From: RYN-230 sp963760405
GTDB lineage: Bacteria > Actinomycetota > Actinomycetes > Streptosporangiales > Streptosporangiaceae
Length of the DNA stretch: 64,000 bases
Direction of reading: 5' to 3'
NCBI GenBank assembly: GCA_963760405.1
Contig: CAVXCV010000011.1
Location: 124,001 to 188,000, forward strand
The notes beneath the pieces were generated by a model. That model worked only from the letters and a program-made list of their open reading frames with translations. It was not told where the DNA came from and did no database searches. Within the stretch, counting starts at the first letter, position 1. Each line of letters starts with the position of its first letter. Below, one piece after another: positions 36,939 to 46,517 of the stretch. Both the position numbers and the translations under genes were made by a program.

Positions 36939-38500
36939 ATGACCGCTACCGAGGCCGCGCCTGACCTGCCCGGCACGATCCGGGAGGCAGCCCAGCGGGT
37001 CGCGGCCGCCGGTGAGAGCAGCGCCCGGCCGGGCCGCGACCCGGTGAACCTGCCGATGATCCGCAACTGGATCGAGGCGATCGGCGATGCCAGCCCGGTG
37101 TACACCGACCCGGACTTCGCGGCAGGTTCCGTGCACGGCGGCCTGGTGGCGCCGCCCGCGATGATCCAGGTCTGGACGATGCCCGGGCTGCACCGGGGCC
37201 GCAACGATGACGACCCGCTCGGCCTGATGACGCGGGCGCTGGATGAAGCCGGGTACACCTCGGTCGTCGCCACCAACTGTGACCAGGCCTACCACCGCTA
37301 TCTACGGCACGGGGAGCAGGTGAGCGTGCGGGCCAGCCTGCTGGACGTGACCGGGCCCAAACGCACCGCGCTAGGCGAGGGCTGGTTCGTGACCACCCGC
37401 TCCACCTGGTATGCGGCCGGTGAGGCGGTCGCGACCATGGACTTCCGGATCCTGAAGTTCCGGCCGCACAGCCCGCCCGGCGGGACTGGCGGTGGCACGG
37501 CGGGCGACAGCGCGGCCGGCGGTGGCAGGCGGCCGGCGGTGGCACGGCCGGCGGTGGTACGGCGGGCGGTGGCGCGGCCGGCGGTGGTACGGCGGGCGGT
37601 GGCGCGGCCGGCGGTGGTACGGCGGGCGGTGGCGCGGCCGGCGGTGGTACGGCGGGCGGTGGCGCTGGGCCAGCGGGCCCGGTCCTGCGTCCGCAGATCA
37701 CACCGGACACCGGGTTCTTCTGGGCCGGGACCGCAGCGGGGGAACTGCGGATCCAGCGCTGCGGCGGCTGCGCCGCGCTGCGCCATCCACCCGGCCCGAT
37801 GTGCCCCCGGTGCCGTTCTCCGCAGCGGGACGCGACCGGCCCCGGGTACCTGGTGGCGGCCGGTACCGGCGAGGTGTACAGCTACGTCGTGCACCATCAC
37901 CCGCCGGTGCCGGGCCGGAAGCTGCCCATCATCATCGCGCTGGTCCAGCTGCCCGAGGGCGTGCGGATGGTCGGGGAACTGCGCGGTGTCAACCCGGACC
38001 GGGTGCGGATCGGCCTGCCGGTGCGGGTCGAGTTCGACCGGATCGGCGATGATCTGACGCTGCCCGCCTGGCGCCCTGCCACCGGCGGCACCGGCGGCAC
38101 CGGCGGCACCGGCGGCACCGGCCCGGTCCTGCCGGAGCTCGTCATCAGGGCGACGCCGACGTTCGTGATTTCCTCGGCCCTCGCGACCCGCGACTTCCAG
38201 GACGTTCACCACGACCGCGAGCTGGCGGTCGCCCGGGGCAGCAAGGACATCTTCGTCAACATCCTCACCACCACCGGGCTGGTCCAGCGCTACGTCTCCG
38301 GCTGGGCCGGCCCGCACGCCGTGTTCAAGGCGATCTCCATCCGGCTCGGAGCGCCGTGCTATGCCGGCGACACGCTGACCTTCTCCGGCCAGGCCAGCGG
38401 GGATGAAGGCAACGAGTGCGTGGTCACCGTCACCGGGCGGTGCAGTCTCGGCGACCACGTCACCGGCACGGTCCGCGTCGAATTGCCCGGGGGCGCGTGA
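36939..38500 (+). CDS. chsH2-chsH1: ChsH2::ChsH1 fusion: MaoC-like, DUF35 and MaoC hydratase domains on one gene (one frame break)
   Basis: In Mtb ChsH2 (MaoC-like plus DUF35) and ChsH1 (MaoC) are separate subunits that hydrate 3-oxo-4,17-pregnadiene-20-carboxyl-CoA. Here the N-terminal MaoC-like domain (about 1-175) has MIRNWIEAIGDASPVYTD and GGLVAPPAMIQVW. A Gly/Ala/Thr linker follows. The DUF35 domain has the zinc ribbon CGGCAALRHPPGPMCPRC and GTGEVYSYVVHHHP. A second linker of GGT repeats leads in the same frame into a full ChsH1 domain: ATRDFQDVHHDRELAVARGSK carries the hydratase Asp and His, then GLVQRYVSGWAGPHAVFK. About 520 residues. One base seems missing in the first linker (37.5 kb), separating domain 1 from 2. 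DUF35 and ChsH1 are joined without any break. Confidence 0.9.
37551..37666 (+). repeat. Four tandem 30-bp units coding the Gly-rich linker
   Basis: A 30-base unit beginning GCGGTGGTACGGCGGGCGG repeats at 37551, 37581, 37611 and 37641 (last copy partial). In the DUF35 frame it encodes a ten-residue Gly/Ala/Thr unit of the AGGGTAGGGA kind. In the upstream MaoC frame it reads as an unlikely R/A/V-rich run. The frame break lies just before it, near 37525. Confidence 0.92.
38081..38123 (+). repeat. 9-bp GGT-coding repeat joining DUF35 to ChsH1
   Basis: GGCGGCACC repeats four to five times and codes for Gly-Gly-Thr units. It is the hinge that joins the DUF35 domain to the ChsH1 domain in one frame. 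Confidence 0.9.
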
Positions 38501-38526
38501 TGATCGCCCGGGAGCGCGTGATGATC
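38493..38526 (+). repeat. Start-region duplication of ltp2
   Basis: GCGCGTGATGATC at 38493-38505 recurs exactly at 38514-38526 (21-base period). Each copy contains an in-frame ATG, giving two candidate ltp2 starts, 38500 and 38521. Confidence 0.88.
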
Positions 38527-39687
38527 AGCGGGGCGGCGGCGATCGCCGGGATCGGGGCGACCGAGTTCTCCAAGAACTCCGGCCGCAGCGAGCTGCAGCT
38601 GGCGGCCGAGGCGGCCCTGGCCGCGCTGGCGGATGCCGGCCTGAGCCCCGCCGACGTGGACGGGCTCGTCACCTTCACCATGGACAGCAGCGCCGAGATC
38701 GCGGTCGCCCGCGAGCTCGGCGCCGGCGAGCTGCGCTTCTTCAGCCAGATCGGCTACGGCGGTGGCGCGGCCTGCGCCACCGTGCAGCAGGCCGCGCTGG
38801 CCATCGCGGCTGGGGTGGCCGAGGTCGTGGTCTGTTACCGGGCGCTGAACGAGCGGTCGGGCCGCCGGTTCGGCCAGGTCTCCACCGCCGCGGTGACGAT
38901 GCCGACCTCCTCCGGGACCGACAACGGCTGGCATTACCCGATGGGCCTGTCCACCCCCGCCGCTACCGTCGCGATGGCAGCGCGGCGCTATATGCATGCG
39001 TACGGCGCCGCCAGTGCGGACTTTGGCGCGGTCGCGGTCGCCAGCCGCCGCCACGCAGCGGCCAACCCGGATGCCTGGTTCTACCAGCGGCCGATCACCC
39101 TCGCCGAGCACCAGGCGTCCCGCTGGATCGCTGAGCCGCTGCGGCTGCTCGACTGCTGCCAGGAGAGCGACGGCGCGGTCGCCCTGGTGGTCACCAGCCT
39201 GGAGCGGGCCCGGGAGCTGCGGTGGCCTGCGGCGGTGGTCCAGGCCGCCGCCCAGGGCAGCGGCCCGGACCAGTTCACGATGACGAGTTACTACCGCGAT
39301 GACCTGACCGGGCTGCCCGAGATGGGCGTGGTGGCCCGCCAGCTATGGCAGCAGGCGGCGGCGGGGCCGGCCGACGTGCGGACCGCGGTGCTCTATGACC
39401 ACTTCACCCCGTACGTGCTGATGCAGCTGGAGGAGCTGGGCTTCTGCCCGCGGGGGGAGGCCAGGGGCTTCATCTCCGGCGGGGCAATCGAGCTGGGCGG
39501 CCGGCTTCCGCTCAACACCCACGGCGGCCAGCTCGGGGAGGCCTACATCCACGGCATGAACGGTATCGCCGAGGGGGTCCGCCAGATCCGCGGCACGTCG
39601 GTCAACCAGGTTCCGGGGGACGGGCTGGTGCTGGTCACCGCCGGTACCGGCGTGCCGACCAGCGGGCTGATACTGGGCCCGGCCTGA
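38521..39687 (+). CDS. ltp2: Ltp2, steroid side-chain retroaldolase (thiolase-like)
   Basis: A 388-residue thiolase-superfamily protein lacking the usual thiolase cysteines. Ltp2 works with the DUF35 domain of ChsH2 to cleave 17-hydroxy-3-oxo-4-pregnene-20-carboxyl-CoA into androstenedione and propionyl-CoA. Very close to Rv3540c: IGATEFSKNSGRSELQLAAEA, SQIGYGGGAACATVQQAA, RWIAEPLRLLDCCQESDGAVA, VLYDHFTPYVLMQLEELGFC with the catalytic Tyr/His region, and LNTHGGQLGEAYIHGMNGIAEG. ATG 38521 aligns with the known start; ATG 38500 (1-base overlap with chsH1 stop) would add seven residues. Last gene of the operon. Confidence 0.95.
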   Translation: MISGAAAIAGIGATEFSKNSGRSELQLAAEAALAALADAGLSPADVDGLVTFTMDSSAEIAVARELGAGELRFFSQIGYGGGAACATVQQAALAIAAGVAEVVVCYRALNERSGRRFGQVSTAAVTMPTSSGTDNGWHYPMGLSTPAATVAMAARRYMHAYGAASADFGAVAVASRRHAAANPDAWFYQRPITLAEHQASRWIAEPLRLLDCCQESDGAVALVVTSLERARELRWPAAVVQAAAQGSGPDQFTMTSYYRDDLTGLPEMGVVARQLWQQAAAGPADVRTAVLYDHFTPYVLMQLEELGFCPRGEARGFISGGAIELGGRLPLNTHGGQLGEAYIHGMNGIAEGVRQIRGTSVNQVPGDGLVLVTAGTGVPTSGLILGPA

Positions 39688-39786
39688 CCGCCCGCACAAG
39701 ATCGGCACGCTGGCCGTTCAGCGCGTCCCTTCCGGATCACGCGGCATGTTGCGAATAAATACCGAATACAGGTGCGATCATGATGG

Positions 39787-39808
39787 ATATTCGATAATAT
39801 ATTCGATA
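39787..39808. promoter_or_regulatory. AT-rich direct repeat upstream of the HNH gene
   Basis: ATATTCGATA occurs at 39787-39796 and again at 39799-39808 in the most AT-rich stretch of this intergenic region. It sits 28 bases before the HNH gene start, so it may be a promoter or operator. No known regulator consensus was matched. Confidence 0.5.
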
Positions 39809-39836
39809 TAGCAGTCAGGCTCTGGGAGGTGATCAA

Positions 39837-41757
39837 GTGAGCGCCAGCCCGGAGCATTCTGCCCTGCCACCCGGCGCCGCGCCTCCAGATCATGGGTTCC
39901 CCGGGGACGTGCCTTCCGACGGCGACGACGAGTTCCTCATCCCAGGTGATGATCCTGGCGGGGATCCGGCCTGGCTGGCTGATTCGGCGGTGCAAGCGTG
40001 GCTGGATGCCACCGCCGACGACCCGCCTGATGCTGTGCTGCTCAGCCCCGGCGCGGCCTTTACCCTCGGCGGTACGGCGGATTCGCTGCGGCCGGGCCCG
40101 GTGCTGGCCGACCTGGCTGGGCGGGTACATGGTGATGGGCTGGGCGGGCTGGATGATGACGCGCTGACCGGGGTGCTGCAGGCGGCGAGCCGGCTGGCGT
40201 CCTGGACCGCCGCGATCCGGCTCGCCGCGGTATCCCAGCTCGCGGCGCGGCGGAAGGCGGGGGCGCGTTCGAGTGGGGACTGGCGGCCGTTTGAGCACGC
40301 TGCCGATGAGATCGCCGTCACCCTCACCCTCACTGGCCACAGCGCCGGGCGGATACTCGCCCTCGCGATGGCCCTGGACCGGCTCCCGGCCACCCGCGCG
40401 GCGCTGGAGGCCGGGCTGATTGACGAGCGCCGCGCCGAGATCATCGCCGATGAGCTCGCCGGCCTTAGCGACGAGGACGCCGCCGCGGTGGAGGCCAGGC
40501 TGATCAGGAAGGCGGCGGGGTGGACCAGCGGGCAGCTGCGCCCCGCCGCCCGCCGCGCCGTCCTCGCGGTTCAACCCGGACGCCGCGAAGCAGCGCAAGG
40601 CCAAGGCGCTGCAGGATCGGCGAGTGGAAGTGTTCACCGAGGCCGCCGGGACCGCTGCGCTGTGCGGCCGGGACCTGCCGCCCGCCGACGTCCTCGCCGC
40701 CGACGCGAACCTCACCGCCCTAGCCCATGATCTGCGGAAGGCGGGCGCCGCCGGCACCCTGGACCAGTTGCGCGCCCGCGCCTACCTCCACCTGCTCACC
40801 GGCCAGCACCCCGACGCCCTGCTGGCTGCTGTCACCACCGCCACACAGGACGGCGCTGGGCAGGACAGCGGCACAAGGGACAGCACGGCCGGCGGCGCCG
40901 TCGGCCGGGACACCCGCGGCGAGCCTGCCGACAGCGGTGTGGCGGGAGCGCCCGGCAGCAGCACACCCGGCGACGGCACTCCGGCCTCCGGGCCGGGCAT
41001 CCCCGGACCGGATACGCCGTGGCTGAGTGTCCCGGGGTTGCGCGGAACCGTGCACCTGACCATTCCTCTGGTCACCTGGCTGGGCTGGTCCCAGGCTCCT
41101 GGAGACGCCGCCGGGTTCGGGCCGCTGGATGCCGACGACTCCCGCGACCTCACCACCTGGCTGGCCCGCAACCCGGCCACCCAGTGGTGCCTGACCCTGA
41201 CCGATCCCGCCGGGCACGCCATCGCCCACGGCTGCGCCCCTACCGGGCCCGGCCACCCACCCGGCAGGCCCAGCCCCGGGCGAGACGGTCCCAGGCGAGA
41301 CAGCCCCGGGCGAGACGGTCCCGGGCAGGACGGCTCCCTGGGCACCAGCCCCCGAGAACCAAATCCCTGGGAAACAAATCCCCGAGAACCAAATCCCTGG
41401 GACTGGCTGTGTGGCATCACCCTCACCCCGCTGCAAACCGGGGCCTGCACCCACCCCCGCCAATCGCGGGCCTATAGGCCCCCCGCCTCCCTGCGCCACC
41501 TCATCGAGATCCGCAACGCCAGCTGCACCGCCCCGGGCTGCCGCCGCCCCGCCACCACCTGCGACGTCGATCACACCACCCCCCACGGCAGGGGCGGCCG
41601 GAGCTGCGAGTGCAACCTAGGACCGCTATGCCGGCGTCATCACCGGTGCAAGCAAGCCCCCCGCTGGACGCTCATCCAGCCCACCCCCGGCATCTTCCGA
41701 TGGACCACTCCGGCAGGGCGCACCTACACCACCACCCCCACCAGCTATTCCGCGTGA
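39837..41757 (+). CDS. DUF222/13E12-type HNH endonuclease-like protein, one frame break
   Basis: About 639 residues after correction. The N-terminal DUF222 part contains GGLDDDALTGVLQAASRLASWTAAIRLAAVSQLAARR and GLIDERRAEIIADELAGLSDEDAAAVEARL. The C-terminal HNH nuclease motif is ATTCDVDHTTPHGRGGRSCECNLGPLCRRHHRCKQ, complete with metal-binding Cys and His. A Gly/Pro/Asp-rich variable linker with short repeats separates them. GTG 39837 follows GGGAGGTGATC. An extra G at 40569 breaks the frame. These genes are dispersed, multicopy elements in mycobacteria (REP13E12) and relatives. It sits between two KstR operons with no known link to steroid use. Confidence 0.87.
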
Positions 41758-41845
41758 GAACCCCGCGGTAGGCGAACCGAGAGGGCTGGCCCAACTGGCC
41801 GCTGCATGACCGCAAGGCCCAGGCCCTGGCTCGCTGGCAGTGCGG

Positions 41846-43540
41846 TTAGTCCCTGGCTGGCTGGCCGTCGGCGAGGTCAGCGGGGCCGAGGGCGGCGAGG
41901 TCAAGGGCAGCGAGGTAGCCGAAGGTCATGGCCGGCCCGATCGTCGCGCCGGCGCCAGCGTAGCTGTGCCCCATCACCGCCGCGCTCGTGTTGCCCGCCG
42001 CGTACAGTCCCGGGATGGGCGTGCCGTCGCCACGGAGCACACGTGCCCGTTCGTCGGTGAGCAGGCCGCCCTTGGTGCCGAGATCGCCCGGCACGATCTT
42101 GACGGCGTAGAACGGCGGCGTCTCCAGCGGCGCCAGGCACGGGTTGGGCCGGACCCGCGGGTCGCTGTAGTAGCGGTCATAGGCCGAGTCACCCCGGTGG
42201 AAGTCCTCGTCGCAGCCGGCCTGCGCGAACTCGCCGAATCTGGTGACCGTCTCCTGCAGGCCCTGCGGGTCCAGCCCGGCCAGCCCGGCCAGCTCGGTGA
42301 TGGAGGGCGCGCGGCAGACCGTGCCCGCGTGGTACCACCGCCGGGGGAGGGCCTTGCCCGGCGGCAGGCCCGCGAACACATAGGTGCTGCGGTAGCGCTG
42401 GTCGAGGATCAGCCAGCAGGGGATGTGCGGGTTGCCGTCGGAGTGACCGTTGTACATCGCGTGCACGGCGTCCACGTAGGGGGCGGACTCGTTCACGAAA
42501 CGCTGCCCAGCGCTGTTGACCAGCAGGCAGCCGGGCAGGCTGCGCTCGGCCAGGCAGAAGAACGGGCCGGAGGGCAGCGGTATGGACGGGCCCCACCAGG
42601 CGTCGTCCATCAGGTCCACCGCGGCCCCGCCGGCCTGGCCCGCGCGGATCGCGTCGCCGGTGTTCCCGGGCGCGCCGGTGGTCCACCCAGTGCCGACCGG
42701 CCCGCGCTGGTAGTGCCGCCGCATCTCGCCGTTGCGCTCAAAGCCCCCGGCGGCCAGCACGATACCCCGGCGGGCCCGGATGAGGGCGGGCCGGCCGTCC
42801 CGGGTCACCTCGACTCCGGTGACGCGGTCTCCCGCCACGTGCAGACCGGTCATGGGCGTGCTGAGCCACACCGGCACCTGCTTGGCCAGCAGGCCCGCCC
42901 GCAAGCCCGCGGCCAGGGCCTGGCCGAGGCTGAGCGGGTACTGGCGGAGTAGCCGGGCGCGCGCCAGCCGGCTGGCCACTTTGGCGGCGGCGAGCATCGC
43001 CCGGGGGTGCCGGGGACCGAGGCTCAGCCACCGGTAGTCGCCCTGGGTGATGGTCACGCCGGGCGGCGACGGGAGGTAGGGCGGGCTGAGCTGGGCCAGC
43101 TCGGGCCCTAGCACCCGCCCGTTCAGCGGCACCGGCTCGATGCTGCGCCCAGCGGCCAGCCCGCCGGGCGCCTCGGGGTAGTAGTCCGCGTAGCCCGGTA
43201 CCCAGGCGAATTCCAGCGGAGTGTGCCGCCGGATGAAGGACACCATGGCCGGGCCGTGTTCCAGCAGCGCCCGCTGGCGGGTGGCTGGCACGCGGCCGCC
43301 CACGACGTGCGCCAGGTAGGCCCGGGCCTGCTCCGGGGTGTCGGCGACGCCGGCTCGGCGCAGCACCTCGTTACCCGGCACCCAGAGCCCGCCGCCGGAC
43401 CGGGCGGTGGAGCCGCCGAAGGTGCCGGCCTTCTCGATCACCAGCACAGTCAGGCCGTGGTACGCGGCGGCGAGCGCGGCGGTCATCCCGGCGGCGCCGC
43501 TGCCCACCACCACGACGTCGAACTCGCCTGCCGTTGTCAT
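41846..43540 (-). CDS. kstD: 3-ketosteroid Delta1-dehydrogenase KstD
   Basis: A 564-residue FAD enzyme that introduces the C1-C2 double bond into 3-ketosteroids, a prerequisite for ring B opening. The FAD motif VVVGSGAAGMTAALAAA is near residue 10. FGGSTARSGGGLWVPGNEVL and WVPGYADYYPEAPGG (containing the active-site Tyr equivalent to Tyr119 of Rhodococcus KstD1) follow. HSYAGAGATIGPAMTFGYLAA holds the equivalents of catalytic Tyr487 and Gly491. Length is typical. The gene is divergent from a second KstD-type gene, with an exact KstR box at 43563. Confidence 0.95.
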   Translation of the reverse strand: MTTAGEFDVVVVGSGAAGMTAALAAAYHGLTVLVIEKAGTFGGSTARSGGGLWVPGNEVLRRAGVADTPEQARAYLAHVVGGRVPATRQRALLEHGPAMVSFIRRHTPLEFAWVPGYADYYPEAPGGLAAGRSIEPVPLNGRVLGPELAQLSPPYLPSPPGVTITQGDYRWLSLGPRHPRAMLAAAKVASRLARARLLRQYPLSLGQALAAGLRAGLLAKQVPVWLSTPMTGLHVAGDRVTGVEVTRDGRPALIRARRGIVLAAGGFERNGEMRRHYQRGPVGTGWTTGAPGNTGDAIRAGQAGGAAVDLMDDAWWGPSIPLPSGPFFCLAERSLPGCLLVNSAGQRFVNESAPYVDAVHAMYNGHSDGNPHIPCWLILDQRYRSTYVFAGLPPGKALPRRWYHAGTVCRAPSITELAGLAGLDPQGLQETVTRFGEFAQAGCDEDFHRGDSAYDRYYSDPRVRPNPCLAPLETPPFYAVKIVPGDLGTKGGLLTDERARVLRGDGTPIPGLYAAGNTSAAVMGHSYAGAGATIGPAMTFGYLAALDLAALGPADLADGQPARD

Positions 43541-43562
43541 CCGACCTCCCGGCCTCTCATAC

Positions 43563-43576
43563 TAGAACACGTTCCA
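43563..43576. promoter_or_regulatory. KstR box between kstD and the second flavoprotein gene
   Basis: TAGAACACGTTCCA matches TnnAACnnGTTnnA exactly. It is 23 bases from the kstD start and 58 from the divergent GTG at 43634, so it can control both. Confidence 0.88.
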
Positions 43577-43633
43577 GTTTTTGCTGGGGCTGAGCTGGCG
43601 GCCCGGCCCGGGCCTGGACTCCGGAGGCACTAG

Positions 43634-45256
43634 GTGACCTGGGACATCGAGGCCGACGTAGTGGTGGTGGGGTTCGGTGCGGCAGGTGCCTGCGCCGCCC
43701 TGGAGGCGGCGCAGTCCGGCCAGGACGTGGTGGTCCTCGACCGGTTCCACGGCGGCGGCGCCACCGCCCTGTCCGGCGGCGTGATCTACGCCGGGGGCGG
43801 CACGCCGCACCAGCGGGCGGCGGGCGTGCCCGACTCGCCGGAGGCGATGTTCGCCTACCTCAGCGCCGAAGTGGGTGACGCCGTCTCAGCGGCGACCCTC
43901 CGGGCGTTCTGCGACGGCAGCCCGGCGATGCTCGCCTGGCTGGAAAGCCATGGGGTGCCGTTCGAGGGCAGCCTGTGCCCGGACAAGACCTCCTACCCCA
44001 CGAACCGGCACTATCTCTACTACTCCGGCAGCGAGCTGTCATTCGCCGCGATCGCCCCCCCGGCCCCCCGGGGGCACCGGACCCGCGGCCCCGGGACCTC
44101 GGGCCGGCTGCTGTACGCCCGGCTGGCGGCGGCGGTCCGCGGCGCCGGCGCTCAGGTGGTGCCGCAGACCACGGCGCGGCGGCTGATCACTGGTGCGGCC
44201 GGGCGGGTGACCGGGGTGGAGTGCAGCACCCTGCGAGATGCCCCGCGCTGGGCCCGGGTGGCGCACCGCGTCCTGCACCGCTGGTCGCGCAAGCCCTATC
44301 TGTACGCGCCCAAGCTGGGCCGGGTCATGCACCGGCCGGTCGCCTGGCTGGAACGCGCGTATGGCCGCCCGTTGCGGGTGGGCGCCCGCGGTGGCGTGGT
44401 GCTCGCGGCCGGCGGGTTCGTGGCCAACCGGGCGATGATGCGCGCGCACGCGCCCGCCTGCCGTGGCGGCCTGCCGCTGGCCACGCCCGGCGATGACGGC
44501 AGCGGGATCCGGCTCGGAACGCAGGCCGGTGGCGCCACCGCCTTCCTGGACCGGGTCTCGGTGTGGCGGTTCCTCTCCCCGCCCCCCGCCCTGATTCACG
44601 GCATCCTGGTGGACCAGGCCGGGCAGCGGATCTGCGACGAGGCCCGGTACGGGGCGGCGATCGGTGACGCGATCCTCGGCCTGCCCCAGGGACGGGCCTG
44701 GCTGCTCGTTGACCGGGCGACCCTGGCGCAGGCCCGCCGCCAGTTGCGCGCCACCACCCTGTGGTTCCAGCGGCTGCCAGCGTGATACCTGCTGACTGCC
44801 GGGCGGCACTGCGCGCCCGCGCTCGCCACGCTGGCCAGGCGGGCCGGGGTGGACGCGGACGGCCTGGCGGCCACTGTGGCCGCGCACAACGCCGCGGCGG
44901 CGGCCGGCCACGACGACCCCGCGGGCAAGCCGGCGGATCAGGTCCGCGCCCAGGACAAGCCGCCGTACTCGCTCATCGACTGCTCGGTCCGGCCCCGGCT
45001 GGCCAGCCCGGCGCCCATGCTCACGCTTGGCGGGCTCATGGTCGCCGAGGACACCGGTCAGGTCCGGCGGGCCGACGGCAGCCGCGTGCCGGGCCTGTAC
45101 GCGGCCGGGCGCACCGCGGTGGGCCTGTGTTCGCGCTCGTACGTCAGCGGCCTCTCCCTGGCGGACTGTGTCTTCTCCGGCCGGCGTGCGGGCTGGCACG
45201 CGGCCGCGGCAGCTGGCACCGCCGCGGCTGGCGCGGTCACGGGTAGGTCACGCTGA
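43634..45256 (+). pseudogene. KstD-type FAD-dependent dehydrogenase with an in-frame TGA
   Basis: A flavoprotein of the fumarate reductase/3-ketosteroid dehydrogenase family, 540 codons with one in-frame TGA at 44783-44785. The first part has VVVGFGAAGACAALEAA and TALSGGVIYAGGGTPHQRAAG. After the TGA the same frame continues as YLLTAGRHCAPALATLARRAGVDAD and ends PGLYAAGRTAVGLCSRSYVSGLSLADCVFSGRRAG, the FAD-binding close of the family. There is no frame shift, only a nonsense codon where a Trp is plausible. A Delta4-(5alpha)- or other steroid dehydrogenase role is possible but not shown. The 3' end overlaps kshB by 20 bases. Confidence 0.75.
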
Positions 45257-46260
45257 CCGCTGCCGTCAGCGGCACCGCCTGGCAGGCCAGGATGTAGCCC
45301 TCGGCGGCATCTGCCTCGTCCAGCACCTCGTTGTGCCCCATCTCCACCTCGCCGCTGGTGAGCTGGCAGGCACAGGCCCCGCAGATGCCCTGCCGGCAGG
45401 AGAACGGCGCGTCGAGGCCAGCGCTGAGGAGGAGGTCGAGCATCCGGGTGCCTGGCGGCCAGGCCAGCACCCTTTTCTCGCCGTCCAGGGTGACCTCCAG
45501 CGTGGCGGCCACGCCGCCCGCCGCTGGCTGCGTGGCCCGGAACGGATCTTCCGCCAGCGACAGGAACCGCTCGGTATGGATGCGCGGGGCCGGGCACCCC
45601 CAGCTCACCGAGCGCCTGCCGGACGACGGCGAGATAAGGGTCCGGCCCGCACAAGAATGCCTCGCGGGCGGCGTAGGGCCGGGCCAGCGCCGCCAGCGCC
45701 GCCGCGGTCGGCGGGCCTTGCAGCGAGTCGAGCCAGTGCAGCACGAGCAGCCGGTGCGCGGCGGCGGCAGCCAGCCGCCGCAGGCCACCGCCGAAGATCA
45801 CTGAGCGCTCGTCGCGGTTGCTGTAGATCAGCACGATCCTGCCCTGCCCCTGGGCCAGGACCGACTTCACGATCGACATGACCGGGGTGATCCCGCTCCC
45901 CCCCGCGAACATCACCAGGTCGGTGTCCAGTGACCGGGGCGTGAACGTTCCGGCTGGTGGCAGGGTATCCAGCACCGTGCCAGCCGTGACGTTGTCAGCG
46001 AGCCAGCTGGATGCGTACCCGGCCCGCTTGACGGTGATCGTGTGCGGATCCCCGGTATGCGGTGAACTTGACAGCGAGTAGCAGCGTGCCACGGAGCCGT
46101 CCCGGTCATGTGGCACCCGCACGGTAAGGAACTGGCCGGGCCGGTAGGCGAACGTGCCGGCCAGTTCCGGCGGGACGGCGAGCACCAGCGAGCAGGCATC
46201 GGCGGTCTCGCTGATGACCTCCGCCACCGGCAACTGGTGGAACGCGCGCTGGGGGCTCAC
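45237..46260 (-). CDS. kshB: 3-ketosteroid 9alpha-hydroxylase reductase component KshB, one frame break
   Basis: The NADH-dependent flavoprotein reductase that passes electrons to KshA, about 340 residues after correction. The FAD domain has FAYRPGQFLTVRVPHDRDGSVARCYSLSSSP. The NAD domain has MFAGGSGITPVMSIVKSVL and LCGPDPYLAVV. The C-terminal plant-type 2Fe-2S domain has CRQGICGACACQL and a final Cys in YILACQ. An extra base at 45591 separates ELGVP from APRIHTERFLSLAEDPF. GTG 46260 overlaps the stop of the 85-residue protein upstream (GTGA). Confidence 0.9.
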
Positions 46261-46514
46261 GGCGGCGCCACGTCCAGGCGGCCGTCGCGCACGGCCGCCT
46301 CGATGCTGTCGCGCAGGCTGGCGCAGGTGTCGATGAGCGCGGTCCGCTCACCCGCGGCCATCCTGGCGCTGAACTCGGCGCAGGACCGGACCGCCTCCTG
46401 GCTCCACTGCACGCTCGTGTGCTGCGCGCTGAACTTGGCGGCCAGGACCGCGACGGCGCAGCGGTCGCAGGTCACCCGGCGGAACCCGGCGTGCCGCTCG
46501 TCGGTATGGCGCAT
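46257..46514 (-). CDS. Small Cys-containing protein between kshA and kshB
   Basis: An 85-residue protein I do not recognise. It contains a CDRC pair near residue 16 and two further Cys (SCAEF and DTCASL), with no signal peptide or membrane helix. It starts 3 bases after the kshA stop and overlaps kshB by 4, so it is part of the kshA-kshB operon and under the KstR boxes. A metal- or redox-linked accessory role for the hydroxylase is a guess from position. Confidence 0.72.
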   Translation of the reverse strand: MRHTDERHAGFRRVTCDRCAVAVLAAKFSAQHTSVQWSQEAVRSCAEFSARMAAGERTALIDTCASLRDSIEAAVRDGRLDVAPP

Positions 46515-46517
46515 GGC

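Noticed and set aside
39837..41757. DUF222/HNH gene as a homing element disrupting the steroid operon
   Set aside because: It lies between complete operons with its own promoter region and ribosome site. No split gene flanks it.
44783..44785. UGA recoding (selenocysteine or Trp)
   Set aside because: TGA terminates many genes here, and no SECIS-like structure was seen after the codon.
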